Shown here: positions 20,790 to 34,221 of the stretch, piece after piece
Layout: every line of letters starts with the position of its first letter
Position numbering within the stretch: the first letter of the stretch is position 1
Source of the DNA: Xiphophorus maculatus
Lineage: Eukaryota > Chordata > Actinopteri > Cyprinodontiformes > Poeciliidae
Direction of reading: 5' to 3'
DNA length: 64,000 nt
Assembly: GCF_002775205.1 (NCBI RefSeq)
Contig: NC_036445.1
Span: 26,392,953 to 26,456,952, forward strand
The notes under the pieces: model-generated
What the model was told of the DNA's origin: nothing
The model's input: only the letters and a program-made list of their open reading frames with translations
Database searches by the model: none
Made by a program: the position numbers and the translations under genes

Positions 20790-23365
20790 TTGTAACTATT
20801 TGGCTGATAATCCACATTACTTAAATTGCTCTGTTTAATTTTGTTCCAATTCATTTGAAATAAGGTCAAAAATCTATTAGCGTTAACTGGACTCGTTTAC
20901 ATTCAGTCAAAATCTGACACTATAAGCTTGTCCAGTCTGGTTTTGCATAGAAGTAAGTTTACCCCAGACAACAGTGGGCAGCAGGGGGGCCAGGTGCACC
21001 TGTGGAGGTCCACTGCTTCTTAGAGTTCTGGCTGGCAAAAAGTAAACTTTCTGATAGTGTTCTCATACTTGGTTTTTGACAGAGACGTACTCACCATTCT
21101 TCCCTCGCCCAACTGGAGAATTATTTTATGTGAAAGATGAAGTCAAGATTTAGAGAGCAAGCACTCGGCATATAGACGTCTTGATCGCTGAAAGTAAAGG
21201 AAGGTTTATTTACAATATTTTTTTACAGATTAGTCATCATCTTCTTACACTTAGTTGCTAGGACCGGCAACAGCAGAAACTAGATTAGGTCACACTCCGC
21301 AGCAAAAGGAAGCAAGCCATTCACACGCAGACTCGCGTTATCGAGCCGCGAGGTCAAGACCTCGACTTCGGCCGGGCCGGGCCGGGCCGACCCGACGCTT
21401 TTCCACAACCCACGGACGACACAATTAAATGTGCTGTGTGGAGGCAGATGATGTCTATGATGCATTCGCCGCTTCCTCCGAGCTCCTCTGAGATACTTAG
21501 GTACAACACCCCTCCGCAGTGGCTGCACTCCCTCCTCCTTACCATGCCTTGAGGGGGCAATAAGACCTGGCTTCTCATTACGAAGGTAACGACTGTTTGT
21601 ACATGTGGATATGTATGGACGTATGTTTCTCCAACAGACCCTCCACATGGAGGCAAAGGTTGCACGGGAACCATGCTGCTGCATAATCCGGCCCCGAATG
21701 AAGGCCTGGTTGGGGGATAAACATTCCTGGGCTATGAAGCCCTCCTTTTACCCCCTACTGTATTCATGCCCACTTAAAATCTACTTACCCACAATGCAAC
21801 ATTTGGCTCAAGTGAATTGCCCCCCACCCCCTGCAACCGACACCGCTCCACTACACAGCAACAATATCCTGACTCGTAGAAGCCACAAGTGACAACCATG
21901 GCTCGCATACAGTCCTTCTGGGCCCTTATTGAGCACATAATATCCAATTCGACCGGCCTTAATATACTTTAATAAGACCTGCTTTTGATTAATTCTCCCC
22001 TGAAACCGGTAGTAGCACAGCTACCAGTCAGTGGGCACATATAAAAACAGAATGAATGGAGCGGGGCTGCCAGAGAGTCAGGAGAGGGAAACAGGAATCC
22101 TTATGGATTTGTCCTCACCAGCTGGCACTCCGGGCCAATATAACGGCCGAGCGTATGGCTCTCAGAGCAGCAGTAAGAGGAAATATTTGCCCGTTTCCGT
22201 AATGTGTTCAAGGTAGGCAGTGTGATTCGGTTCATGCGCATCGTAAAGCCCCCCGTTCGTATCACATCCTGAGTGGAATAACCGAGCTGCCCCTCCGTTG
22301 TATTCCCCCTCAAGCAAACAGGGACAATGGCCTTGTGTTGTCTTTGGATCCCAGAACGGAAGAAAAGGCCAGGTATTCCGGTGGAACGTGGTGTTAAATA
22401 AGCTCTGAAAAAAAAAAAAAAATTAAAAGTTCAAACTACGCCCTTAGGAAACGTCGCACAAGGCCGGTATAGAAGGAGCCGTCTGTTCCAAGGTTTGACG
22501 GTAACAAAAATAGAATGAAATGGAAAAAAATTAAAATAAATTCCACAACCCACCTCTACACCTGTTCAAATGGATCCCAACTGGATTGTATACACTGACT
22601 CATTACAGATCTTTCATTATTCCCCCAGTTCTCGTTCTGGATTTACAACAAAAGTAATTGTGCACATGCGCTTCATATGTGTCAAATAGCCGGTCTGCTG
22701 GCATTAACGTGCAAAGTGTCCGAAATCTGCATACTCTGTCCCGCAGGTGTGGCGGGAGGGGCCCGGGCTGCACGCATCAAATTAGCAACTTAACAGATTT
22801 AGCAGCTCGCCGCTCGTCCGGCTATTAATCTTTTTACAATTTCCTTTCTCAAATAGTTCTGCAGCAACGCAAATAACTGTCACACGCAATCAACGTTTAT
22901 TGAAGGCCGTGTTTGTTTAAGAGATTAAGCTTGTTACATAGCAACTCCCAAATCCTGCACTGGCAGTTGGATCGCACACTTGCAATTAGGAACAACTCTG
23001 GCAATAACAGCCACTCATTATTGCCACCATTTAGCAAGGTTGTACACACCATGATTTCTAACATATGGCAAAGCAGTTGGAAATGTTAAGATCCGCAACT
23101 CCGCTGACACCACTCCTTGTAGCTGTCATGGCAAATGCGATGCCTGAGCCATATAAAAAGTTATTGATTCCACATTTCCATCAACTCTAAGGGCAAGTGA
23201 TGGCTTATTATACAGTTATTAAAAAATAACATTATTACAATAATTTTTATCCACGGCAATCGCGGCTTGCCCAGCCCAGTGTCATAAGTTCCATTTCTGC
23301 CGCTCTGCGTCGGAACCTATGTGTCATAAGTCCCACATATGCGCGCCTTTTTGAGGGCCGCTGTA
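20790..23365. other. Gene desert, candidate conserved non-coding sequence
   Basis: No exon or recognised transposon from about 20.8 to 23.3 kb. The stretch 21.9-23.25 kb has even composition, few low-complexity runs and homeodomain-like words (AATTAGCAAC, TATTAATC). It resembles conserved non-coding elements found near developmental genes. Near 21.37 kb a (GGGCC)3-like tract occurs. Conservation was not tested. Confidence 0.3.
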
Positions 23366-25319
23366 TGCAGCCGTACAGAAGTATTCCTTCAACTTGTTAA
23401 CTTTCATGTCATGTTAAAGCCACAAATTTTAGTGTGTTTTATTGGACGTTTTATGCGGCAGACCAACACAAAGTAGCGCATAAACTGGAACTGGGAGGGA
23501 AGGTTTTCTATCTCTTTGTATCCGACTCGTCCTGACTCGAATCTAGAATCGCCTTTTTGCTGCCGCTTGCACTCCTCGGAGGGAACGTCTCTGCCCGCGT
23601 TCCACGTCCAGAGACGGAAAGTTTTACCAGTCTTTCTTTTCCAGATAGCTCCAGTTTGAGCGATGAGCATCAGTGAACACCAGTTTTGCCACAGATACTC
23701 AGTTTGGTCTTTGGTTTGATCCCAATTGCTCCATTCTAGCTCTGCTTGTCTTTCTGGATGATAGTCTCAAATCTATTGCCTCCTCCAACAGATTTTCTTA
23801 CTCTATTGCCCAATTTCTAGCTCCATCAAACTTCTCATCGACTTTGAGCAGCCTCTCTTCCCATGATGAAGAAAAGTAGAACGCTGTTTTCGCTGGTAGG
23901 TTGTTAGCCGCCTTTTCCATGTTTCCTTTGGTCAGTTGCATGGCTTCCAGGAAACTACATGGGGTGTCTAAAAGCCCTTCTTTTAACAACTGCTTTCTTT
24001 TTGCCACTCTTCCATAAAAGCCAGACTCTTGGAGTGCATGACTAAATGTTTTCCTGTCAACAGCATCTCCCAGCTGTGGATATCTGCAGCTCTCATCATG
24101 GGCCTCTTGGCTGCTCCTGTAGTCAATGTTCTTCTCTCACCCAGCCAATATGTTTTGGGGAATGTCCTGGTAGAGTTTCAGAGGTGTCTCTGTCTTTTCA
24201 TATCCAGACATTGGCTTGAATATCGTTCCCTGCGATGTTCAAAAGTCATGATATATATTTTAAATCTAACCCCGCTTTAAAATTTTCCACAACAATATAG
24301 TTGTCACGTGTATGTATACATATACATATGTATAACTTCTTAAATAACATTTCTGCTATTTTTGCAGAATCTTTTTTTACTGCACTGATGTACTGTTTTG
24401 TAAGTAGCCTGTGTTTTTCAATGTTTGATACACATGCACATTATGTATATTTTTGAGAACATGATCTGACCCAGTGAACATCCCTGGGATTGTGGGTCTA
24501 TTCCTAAAATCTGCACTGTGTTTTCTGTTATAGTCTTGTGTCGGATTTTATTATTATTATTGCTGCTGTTAATCTTATTTCTTTATATATATATTTTTTA
24601 GCACTTTTTTATGAACTTTATTTAAAGTTCTGGAAAAAATGAAGAGCCCACTGCACTGAACCCCGTCGAAAACCTCCTGCTTATTCCACCAGATATTGAT
24701 TTCTGAACTCTTCCTGAGTTAAAACATGGGTATTGTTGTTTCTAAATGAATATAAACTTGTTTGTTTTTTGTTGTTTGTTTGTTTTTTGCATTATTTGAG
24801 GTCTGAAAGCACTGCATCTTTTTCATTATTTTGACCATTTCTCATTTTCTGCAAATAAATACAAATTTTTGCTTTCTCCAGAGCTGCGTGTGTTGCTGCT
24901 GTTCCGCCTAACTTTCCCTCTTGCGGAACAATAAATGCTGTTTCATTCTGTTCTGTTCTATAGTTGACCTGCATGTGGCATTTCTTAATCTCTGTGATGC
25001 TGTTTGGTCTCTGATGTTCTCTAATGAACCTCTGAGGTCTTCACAGAACAGATTGGTACTGAAAATAACTGAATCAACAATGATTACTAATGGGGCGACT
25101 TCCAAAGTGATTGCACTAAATTTTCTTCCGGGCTCTAACGCTGCTACGCCTGTTGATTTCTTACTTTTAAACAAAATTTTAATTCATGTCACTTGAGTTC
25201 TACTTCTCAATTATGCATTAGCTTGTGTAGGTCTATCTTATTAAACCTCATTTAAAAAATATAATGAAGTCTCTGGTTCAAAAACGTTCAAGAGGTAGGT
25301 GTACTTTCGCAAGGTACTG
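23366..25319 (-). mobile_element. Tc1 transposon, transposase on minus strand, with nested insertion
   Basis: The left end near 23366-23460 and right end near 25100-25319 both carry the same terminal family (GTCATGTTAAAGCCACAAA at left, CGCAAGGTACTG at right). Between them the minus strand reads a broken Tc1 transposase. One part reads LAFMEEWQKE, and an alternative frame reads YGRVAKRKQLLKEG, the conserved GRVARRKPLL-type block. Frameshifts and stops make it inactive. A 655-bp segment is inserted at 24304-24958. Ends are approximate. Confidence 0.75.
24304..24958 (+). mobile_element. Retroposon fragment nested in the Tc1, 8-bp target duplication
   Basis: TATAGTTG occurs at 24296-24303 and again at 24959-24966, exactly where the surrounding Tc1 sequence is interrupted and resumes. 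The insert ends in AATAAATGCTG and a short TTCTG repeat tail, typical of LINE 3' ends. No reverse transcriptase region is present, so it is 5' truncated. The family is not identified. Confidence 0.7.
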
Positions 25320-27030
25320 TGCATGAATTTTGTGCAAAATACACAACTCGCAATACAGGCAATTTTGCACCAGGCCGCTTTAAAAAAAAAAAAAAAAAAA
25401 AGCACACGCTGCTATCACTGACTGATCTATACAGTTTGAAGCCCACTGGGCCATTTCCTGTTGGTGGTTTCACTTGTCGGGCCTTTGAAGCCGGCTTTAA
25501 TAATAGGACCCAACAGAACTAATGAAAATGCTCTCTTGTCAGATTAAAAGGGAGCTTCAGTCTCAGCCACCCGACCGCATTTCAGCACAAACATTAGCGC
25601 ACAGAAGTGGTTTTGCCGCTCCTTCTGATGTGCGCGCGGCGCGGGTCAACTCCGTTCACGGCGCGGAGTCACGCGCCCCGTTTCTCGCCGTCGCGTGATG
25701 GTGGAAAAAAAACAACAACAAAACAAACAAACAATCAAGGTGAAAAAAAAAATAATTAAAAGAAAAAGGTAAATCAAGACGCGGATGTCTGTTCACCTGA
25801 ATGTGCAGAAAAATTCTGGGTTTTCTTAGCTTTTTCCTTTTTTTTTTCTTCTTCTTCTTCTTCTTCTTCTTCTTCTTCTTCTTCTTCTTCTTCTTCTTCT
25901 TCTTCTTCTTCTTCTTCTTCTTCTTCTTCTTCTTCTTCTTCTTCCTCTTCCTGGATGCTTTAATGTGTGCCTTGGTGGCCGTCTGCTTAATAAAACTAAG
26001 TTTAGTGGTGTTCGGTGAGACTAGGTTTAATCCCCCCTCCTGTCTGGAGCAGTGACAGTCTGGCCCCAGAGGATGACATCTGCGAATCGTTCATTAACTC
26101 CTAATCAGCAGCAGATGTCCACAAAAAAAAAAAAAAAAAAAAAAAAAAACAATCTCTCTGCCACCTCTCTTCACAATCACGCTCCATTTGATTGACACGT
26201 TGCCAGACGCGGCTGGATGTAATGTCAAACGTCACTTCGACCGAGCTGATGATGTTGCAAATGTTGCAAGATGAAGAAAAAAAATAAGATCATTAGTTCC
26301 ATTGTTGGGACAGAAAAACAAAACACATCTCATGCGTTCGGGTCATGCGCCTCTCCCCGTCGGTCCCTCTGAGATCATTAAGCAGCCGCATTACTTTTAT
26401 TTCAAATGAGCGCTGCAGCGGGACATTTCCTGTCGGAGTTTACTATCGGCAAAGTCGGCGTGGCACTTACAGCCCGCCGCTTACAGGATCACTGGGAATA
26501 CGCAGCTGCAGGGCACTGGGAAGACGCAGTAAAAAAAAAAGCGGGTTGCCCAGCGCTCTAAAAATTGAAGCTAGCGAAGGCCTCTTGACCAAACATCAGA
26601 ATTTAACAAGTTGGAAGTGAAAATGGACTTGGCAGAAGGATTCGCTTCCTGAGTCCTTCGTTCAAACACATGCGTGTTTTATATCGTTTTAAACGGAATG
26701 AATGTCTTGGAATTTTAAGACTGGCACACAGATGTAAGCGTCGCTTTAGCTCGTCGATTCTTGTCAGCTTGAAATGAAACGGGCAGTTTCAGGGGCTGGT
26801 TTCTTTGACTCGTTTTGCCAAATTTGTATTTTTTTTATGGCCTCTAGTTTTGGCCAGAATTGAGCTTGGAAATCCGGCTTTGGAATGTTGTAGGAATAAT
26901 AAACGTTGGAAATTGAAGGTTAGCTCACCTGTTGGTTTAAGTCTGAGTTTTGTGAACATCTACGCCTCTCAGCTGCCTACTACCCCTGTTGAGTTTGGAA
27001 CAGCTTTGGAGGCTGAAGGGACCACTAACA
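25320..27030. other. Non-coding with low-complexity runs
   Basis: An A-run at 25381-25400, (CTT)n at 25848-25950 and a 27-base A-run at 26123-26149. GC-richer unique sequence near 25600-25700 and 26330-26600. No gene supported; the long phenylalanine frame across 25801-26055 is only the translated CTT repeat. Confidence 0.5.
25848..25950. repeat. (CTT)n microsatellite, about 100 bp
   Basis: About 34 CTT units with slight imperfection at the end. A second, shorter (CTT)n lies at 35270-35299. Confidence 0.95.
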
Positions 27031-27039
27031 GTGGATCAA

Positions 27040-27215
27040 AGGAAAAGAATCCACACAGCATGATTCTGCCACTACCTTGTTGTAACCAATGGCGATGAAG
27101 CCACATAGTGTTTTGCGAGTCAGGAAAAAGTTTAAAAGGAATAAAGTCTCATCTAAACAAAGCATCTTACTCCACATATTTGTCGTCATGTTAGCTTGAG
27201 GCAAACTTGACAAGA
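27040..27215 (-). mobile_element. Tc1 transposase fragment (minus strand)
   Basis: The + strand reads CACAGCATGATTCTGCCAC and GAAGCCACATAGTGTTTTGC, then AAGTCTCATCTAAACAAAG. These are reverse complements of the Tc1 transposase region around the KHGGGS and W-SDET motifs. Short and broken. Confidence 0.6.
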
Positions 27216-30200
27216 CTTTAGGGGTCTTTGTATGTGGAACAATTTACCATCAGCAATAATAATGTTAGATTTTAGAGCATTTGATTCCTTAATGGAACAA
27301 TGGCTGAAACAAAAGACAAATGTGAGAACGACCTACTTTGGTGTGGACAATGTACAGTATATTCTCTAATATGAATTTTCATGTATTTTCCAGTTGATAT
27401 CATGACGTGCGGGTAAAGCGTGAACCAAAATGCAAGCTGGAGTCGGGGTAAGAAAATGTATCTAAGAGCAACTAGAGGCGAGAAGGTAACACACATAATA
27501 AACAAAAATCGCTAAGAAGAGCTGGACTAAGGTAAAACAGAAACAATGCTGATCTAATCGAAGAAAAAGACTAAAGAACCCAGAGTAATAATGAAACTAG
27601 AATCAATAAATCAAACCCCAAAACAGCTTAAAACAATCCAGAAGCTGACAGTTAATAGTTACAGTAATTCAGCATATGTGTGTGTATGTGTGTGTGTGTG
27701 TGTGCACCTTACTTTCTAATTTTGCTGGGTTTTTTCTTTTTATGCCCAACCAGGGACTGGGTTTGTAGATCAGCCTGTGGCTAGAAAACAACTGTTGCTT
27801 GTTATTATCATGTAACCTGAGTTACTGTGCTATACTTGAATAAATAAACTTGAATTGAATTGAATTCTTAAGGCTTTCTTTTGCCACTGTTACAGTGAAC
27901 CCCTGGTCTTCGTTGGCTTTAGGCAACACAACCACATGCAAGTAGCTAAAATCAATAAAAACCCAAGCAAACTTTACAATCACTTACGACTGCCTAATTT
28001 AATAGTTCAAACAATAAAATTTACCTTAATATGCATTAATATGGACAGTGGAATCCATATTAGCAGAAGCTAACCTTGATGCTGTTCATTGTTTCTCCTT
28101 TTGGGGATACAGTCAATTAATGCTCAAGGATTGATCACTTTGCAAATACCAGCCAATAGCATCTCAAGTACCATTATCCCTAGATATTTCTGAAGTTGTA
28201 TTTTCATTTGAATGTTTTAGATACGATTTACGAAGAAAGTGTATGGATAGTCCTCTGCAAATTCTCCACCAATGATTTGGAATTGCGTCACACAGAAAAA
28301 TCTCAAAAAAGGTCAGAAGATTAAACGGCAAATAGTTGGGAGTACATGAAGGTCAGATTTGTGAATTTCAAGACTAATATTTGTCAACATACGGTAATCT
28401 CCAACCGGACATGTGGATCTCTGTATCAGGATTTCTTGCCTGCTTCTCTGACCAACACAGTTTTTTGCTCGTCTCAATGGGTTTCGTGGCCAAACGTTCC
28501 CAAGCTGCTCATGAACACAAACCAGGAAAGCGGTGCGCAACAATAATGTTGCTGACCAGATGGAATTTGTTTAGTTTCAGAGGTGACTGTTTTCCAATTC
28601 GCATCTTCTGTTGTATTTTCTTGCATAACAAAATTCCAACCTTCCCGGGTAAATGTGTTTCGCATTTATCGCGTCACGCACAGTTCGCTGGTTATTTCGC
28701 CTAATGTGCTCTAAGGGACATTCCTGCGCTTCGTATGGCCTAAAGCGACTGTGTGTATTGAGAAATATTGGATTCTTGAGAGTCGAGTCCTTTATGCTTC
28801 AGTTGTAAATAAAATTAGTATTTTTTGGCAGAGCACTGTGGTCCGAGTTCACTCTGGGATTTCAGTTTGTCGGGTTTTTAGCTCTGTTGCCATAACGTCT
28901 CTCGGTTAAATTGTGAACTTCTATAAATGAGTAGCCAAGCCACCTGTGAAAAATGTTAGCGCTCTAAATGGACATGGGAGATTTCCAGACTGACATGTGT
29001 CCTACGGAAATTTCATATGTGATTTATAGGGGATTGCGGCGGGGCGCAGGGGGCTGAACCAAAGCGGAGGGCGTTACATCTGATCTTCCCAGGGAAAGCG
29101 TGTGACACGACGTAATCCATCTGCTACTGTGCATCTATAAGCTGTCTGGTTAATACAAATCCCACCCCCCAGATCCACCTTTTCTTGATTATACAGTGTG
29201 GATCTTGGGTTAAATTAGCCATAGGTTGCATTAAAGCATTTTCCCCTGGCCCCCGAAACCAGACGGATTTAGCAAAGAGGGTATTACACACAAAAAATGA
29301 ATAAGTGGGCTTCTAATAAGAGGATGATTGATTGGGTGTTGCACGATAAAAGACAAGTTCCACACCCATGTGCTTGTCGGGGCATTACACAATAGCTGAG
29401 ATGGATGAGCCACCAACGGCAGGCGCTGGTTCCACCAGAGTACGTCACTGTTAACGATGCCATCACGCTGTCAGGGCCCAGTCGACCGTGTCCAATCCTC
29501 TGGCTTGGAGGCAGAAACTGTGTCATGTAGCGCAACATAATGGGTTTCCCAAATGCTATTTCATTTCAAGTACAGCATGGAAAACAAGTACTGAACACGT
29601 CAACGCTTTCTCGTGTTGGTCTTATTGACACATACAGAGAGCTGACATGAAATAGTTCCTGAAATAAAGTTAGATTTGTGTGGAAATGGCACAGGGAGGA
29701 GAAAAGTATCAATGAAATTACTGTAACAGTTTAGCAGTTTTCCTGTTTAGTGAATCTAGACGTGATCTTGACCCATTATGCCACACAATCCCTTGCAACC
29801 TGAAGGTTCAGGGAGCCTCTATACATTCACTCCAATCTTCAGATGTTCTCTTTGATTTTCGGCCTGACTTAAGCCAGGCAACTGACTGCACTGCTCCAGC
29901 AGCTTTATTTTCTTCTTTTGAAACCAGAAAGGATTTTACTTATTGGGAATCATTGACTTGCTGAAACATTTGTCCTTTGTTTGAGCTTCTTCTTTAGAAG
30001 CTCTTGGTACTTTTCTCCATTTATTTTTCTATCATCACCTGGAAAACAGCCCCACACTTCCCTGCCTTGTCAGTAAGATATATATATATATATAGTTTTT
30101 GAGAAGGGGCTCAGGGGGTGGATTGTGGTCTCTCACAATGCCCTTTTAAAACATACATTAATTAAACGTTGGTCTCATCTAAACAGTATTCTTCTCAGTC

Positions 30201-30814
30201 ATTGATTTGTCCAAATTCCAAATGCTGTTCAAAAAAGACTAAAATCAACTTTTCCTGTTGTCGTGGAAAAAAACTACTTCCAAGCACTGTTCAGGTAAAA
30301 TCACTCAATCAGGTTTATTCATATATTGCGCACAATACAGAGAGCTTGTAGGACAATCAATAATGAAGCAGGTCTGGATGAAAAGCTCTGCCAGGCAGAG
30401 GCAACACATGAGTTTTATACAAAAGGGATAAGGGATCCTAAGCATGGGAAACAGACTGGTTCCCATGCAGCTGTGAAAAACAACGTCCAACCTTGTACAT
30501 GTAACCCAAATAGTTTTAACTTGGTGGGAATATACAGGAAGTTAGAATACACATATAGCAATACAACTAGCAGGTGTAACCTAATTGTAATTTTTCCACA
30601 TCACTTGTTTCTTCTGAAGAGGAGGCGCTTAGTGATGTTTGAAACGTCTCTCTGAGACTACGCTTTGGCTCAGGGACAGATCTTCTAGATCTTTTAATTT
30701 CTGTTGGACATCCTGTGAGGAGCGGCTGATGGTAGATTGTTTGTGGTAACGTGATGTCCTACACCATGTCCCCAATAGTCTTCACGGGAACATTCAGAAG
30801 TTTAGAAATAGTTA
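27216..30814. other. Non-coding; possible regulatory sequence at 29.0-29.6 kb
   Basis: A GT/TG run lies near 27676-27703. A GAATTGAATTGAATT tail at 27853-27867 resembles the end of a fish LINE. Sequence 29000-29560 is of even composition and free of recognisable repeats, so it might be conserved non-coding DNA. A short TA run lies near 30080. No coding exon recognised. Confidence 0.35.
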
Positions 30815-31804
30815 CACCATGTTGCCAAAAGTTTTGTCTCACCCAACCAAATCATTGAATTTAGGTGGTCGAGCCATATCTATGATCTTGTGTATATAAA
30901 ATCAACCTCCAAGGTAAACAGACTGCTTCTGCAAACATCTGTGAAGCAATAGCTCACTATCAGGAGCCACTGATAGGATGCTAGCTTCGCAAGTCACATT
31001 GTGAAATTTCCTCACTACTAACTAGCCTACAAACAAAAGGGGGAAGGGGATTGGGAATAACAGCAAAGAGGGCAGGCCATGTAAAATCCCGTAGTGGGGT
31101 CAGCGGGTCCAACATGAGAGGCGCATGGTGTGGCGAGGTCGCCAATATCGTTGAGTCAGAACTCCAAACTTCTGACTCTACGATTGTGAAGGGGCTCAGG
31201 GGATGGATTGATGGATTGGACAAACTGTTCCTTCAGATTGTTTTCTGAAGAGACAAATCATGCCTCTCTGCTTGGCCATCCAATGGACGAGTCTGAGTTT
31301 GGCAGTTGCCAGGGAAACACTGCTCCCATGTCTGCCTTGTATCGAGTTTAAAGTCCGGTTTAGATGGGATTATGGTGTGAGGCTGGTTTTCATGAGTTGA
31401 GAATGGGCCCTTGGTTCTAGTAAAAGGAACTCATAATGTTTATATCAACATGTCTTGAGCAATTGTATGACTCTTAGTCCATGGGAACTGTTCAGGGATG
31501 GTTTCTATAGTTCCAACATGACAACGCATGGTGCCTTAAGTTGTATAAACAAGGTTAGCGTACAGGACCTTGGCTGATGTGAGCCTGATAGAGTCCCTTT
31601 GGGATGGATTTGAAGCAGAGATTGGCAACCAGGCGGCCTCACCCAACATCAGTGCTTGACTCCAGAGAAGACCCATGAAATATTCCCGTAATCCCCAGAG
31701 GTATTGCCGTTGTAGCAGAAAAGGGTGGCCCAAACCTAAAATAAATATTCAGTAAAGTTCATATGTGTAAAGGCAAGAGACTGAAACCTCTTGCCAATAC
31801 AGTG
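30815..31804 (+). mobile_element. Degenerate full-span Tc1 transposon
   Basis: TA flanks both ends (30813-30814, 31805-31806). The left terminus CACCATGTTGCCAAAAG pairs with the right terminus CTTGCCAATACAGTG. The interior follows the order of a fish Tc1: leader (CTGCTTCTGCAAACATCTGTG), then GGACGAGTCTGAGTTTGGCA (catalytic-core region). Near 31585-31612 an IESLWDG block corresponds to the PIEHLWDE motif. Many stops and a shortened length (990 bp) show it is dead. Confidence 0.85.
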
Positions 31805-32570
31805 TATGTAACTCATGATGTTCATCGGTCCTGCACAAAACGTTTGCAAAAGTCTTGAGGTGGTTCTGGTAATGAGAAACCTTTTTATAGGCCATCACTT
31901 AGAACCAAATCATCTGGCATTTATTATCTCTGATAGGAACAAGGGTAGCTTTCTATATACTGGTAAACCTCAATTACTTCCGTGACTTTAGCTGGGTTTC
32001 CATAACAAATTAGCGCAAAACTTTGTCAGTATTCACCTAACGTTGAAAAAACAAATTGTCACAATTGCAAAACGCAATTAAAATCACACATGATGAAAAA
32101 CACGCTGTGCCATCATCCTCCAACTAATTCTTGTCATCTTCTTCTTCGTGGTTTACGCCAAGAGCAACCATCCGGTTGCTGATCATGTGACCCGTGTGAT
32201 GGGGGGGGAAGTGTTTCCATTGCAGTTTTGAGAAATAAACCAATTTTGATCAATTTACGAAGAACATCCTTGCGCCAAATCTTCTTATCAAAAAATTTAT
32301 GAGGTTTTTTGAAACCGTCGTTTCCAGTGAGTGAATTTATTTTCTAAATCTCAAATTGCGCATCTATAAAGTCAATGGAAACACAGCTTCTGTATGCTAT
32401 ATTACACCTTGTGGTTTTAATGTGTTCGATACTTATTTCCCATGTCTGTCCATGTCACTTATGGATTAATTTATACAAATTTCTTACCTCAGTTGTCCAT
32501 TACGAATACATTTAGTTAACATATACATTATATTTTTATATATATATATAAGGGTGGGGAATCGTCACAG
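31805..32570. other. Non-coding spacer
   Basis: No gene seen. It contains a G-run at 32201-32209 and a short TA run before the LINE. Confidence 0.45.
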
Positions 32571-33706
32571 GTAAACAATTACAGACCAATTTCTAAACTA
32601 TGTATCCTAGCAAAAAATTTTGAAAGATTTGTTGCAGATCAATTGAAGATTTGTTTTAGATTCAAATTGTGTTTTACAAAATGTACAGTCTGGTTTTAGA
32701 AACAAACAGTACTGTGACTGCCACGTTAAAGGTTTTTAATGATCTTATCCAGGCTCTTGAAAAACATTGTGTTGCTTTATTCATTGATCTATCAAAGGCC
32801 TTTGACACAGTAAATCACAAGCTTTTAATTGAAATTCTACACAGGATTGGGCTCTCACATCAAGCTACCATGTGGGTAGCTGATTACTTGTCAAACAGAA
32901 CCCAGAGAGTTCAATTGGCTGGCTTCACTTCTTCTATTCTTACTATTTTAAATGGTGTACCACAGGGTTCAGTTCTTGGTCCACTTTTATTCTCTATCGA
33001 TATATATAACTTGTGTGACAATTTGTCAAATGCTTTTTATCATTTTTATGCAAATGATTTAGTAATTTACTGCTATTCTTCATCACTATCACGGGCAATG
33101 CAGTATTTGCAGTCTGCTTTCAATGTCGTTCAAACCCGCTTACAAACTCTGGAGTTGGTTTTGAACGTGGACAAGACAAAAGCAATGGTTTTTTTCACAC
33201 TCCAGAGAACTACCAGAAATCCCTCTATTGCTTACAACTGCTGTAGGAGCACAAATTGAGTTTGACAGTAATTCTAAATATCTTGGTTTTATTCTAGATA
33301 AAAAGCTTTCTTTTAAAAAATCGCATAGCAAATTTGTTACGAACATTGAAAATGAAGATTGGGTTTTATTACCGAAATGGATCTTGTTTCTCTCTCAAAG
33401 CTAGAAGTAAATTGGTAGCAGCAACATTCCTGCCACTCCTGGATTATGGAGATGTTTTATATATGAATGCTTCGACCAAAATGCCTTCAATCATTGAATA
33501 CTGTGCATCATTGCGCTTTAAGGTTTGTAACCGGCAGAAGGCGTCTTACACATCATTGTGAGTTGTATGCAAAAGCTGAATGGCCTCCTTTAAGCGTACG
33601 GAGAAACAATCACCTGATGATCCTGATTTATAAATCTCTACTCGGCTCGGCTCCAGCATACTTAAACTCTCTCTTACATCGATCTGCTATTTCCCATCCT
33701 TTACGG

Positions 33707-33929
33707 CAGGGGTGTCAAACTCCAGTCCTCGAGGGCTGCTGTCCTGCAGTTTTTAGATGTGTCACAGGTACAAAACACTGGAATGAAATGGCTTAATTTC
33801 CTCCTCCTTGTGTAGATCAGTTCTCCAGAGCCTTAATGACCTAATTATTCTATTCAGGTGTGGTGCAGCAGAGGCACATCTAAAAGTTGCAGGACAGCGG
33901 CCCTCGAGGACTGGAGTTTGACACCTGTG
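33707..33929. mobile_element. hAT-type MITE, 223 bp, inside the LINE
   Basis: Inverted termini CAGGGGTGTCAAACTCCAGT and the matching right end TGGAGTTTGACACCTGTG. Flanks are CTTTACGG (33699-33706) and CTTTACGC (33930-33937), an 8-bp duplication with one mismatch. Same length and plan as the copy at 12880-13103. It therefore jumped after the LINE was in place. Confidence 0.9.
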
Positions 33930-34221
33930 CTTTACGCCCTAACAACATTTTTCTTTTGCATGTTCCACGTGTTCGAACTGAAAGGCGGAAGCAAGCATTC
34001 AGTGTGATGGAATCAGCTCCGGTCTGAACTCAAGATGTCGGAACTGATTTCATCGGATTTATTTCGAGCGGCTCTTAAAAACAGGCAACGAGATTCCATT
34101 GAACAGTGTCGCTGCTTTTAAATTGTTTTCTATTGTTTTACACTTGTGCATATGTATTAATTAGTTTTATTTTGTAACCAGGTTGCTGTGTATTGCAGAC
34201 TTCCGCCCAGGTCCCTCTTGA

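Noticed and set aside
25801..26055. 84-codon open frame rich in phenylalanine
   Set aside because: It is the translation of a (CTT)n microsatellite with flanking unique DNA; no coding signal.
31536..31733. 65-codon minus-strand frame
   Set aside because: Antisense to the 3' part of a dead Tc1 transposase.
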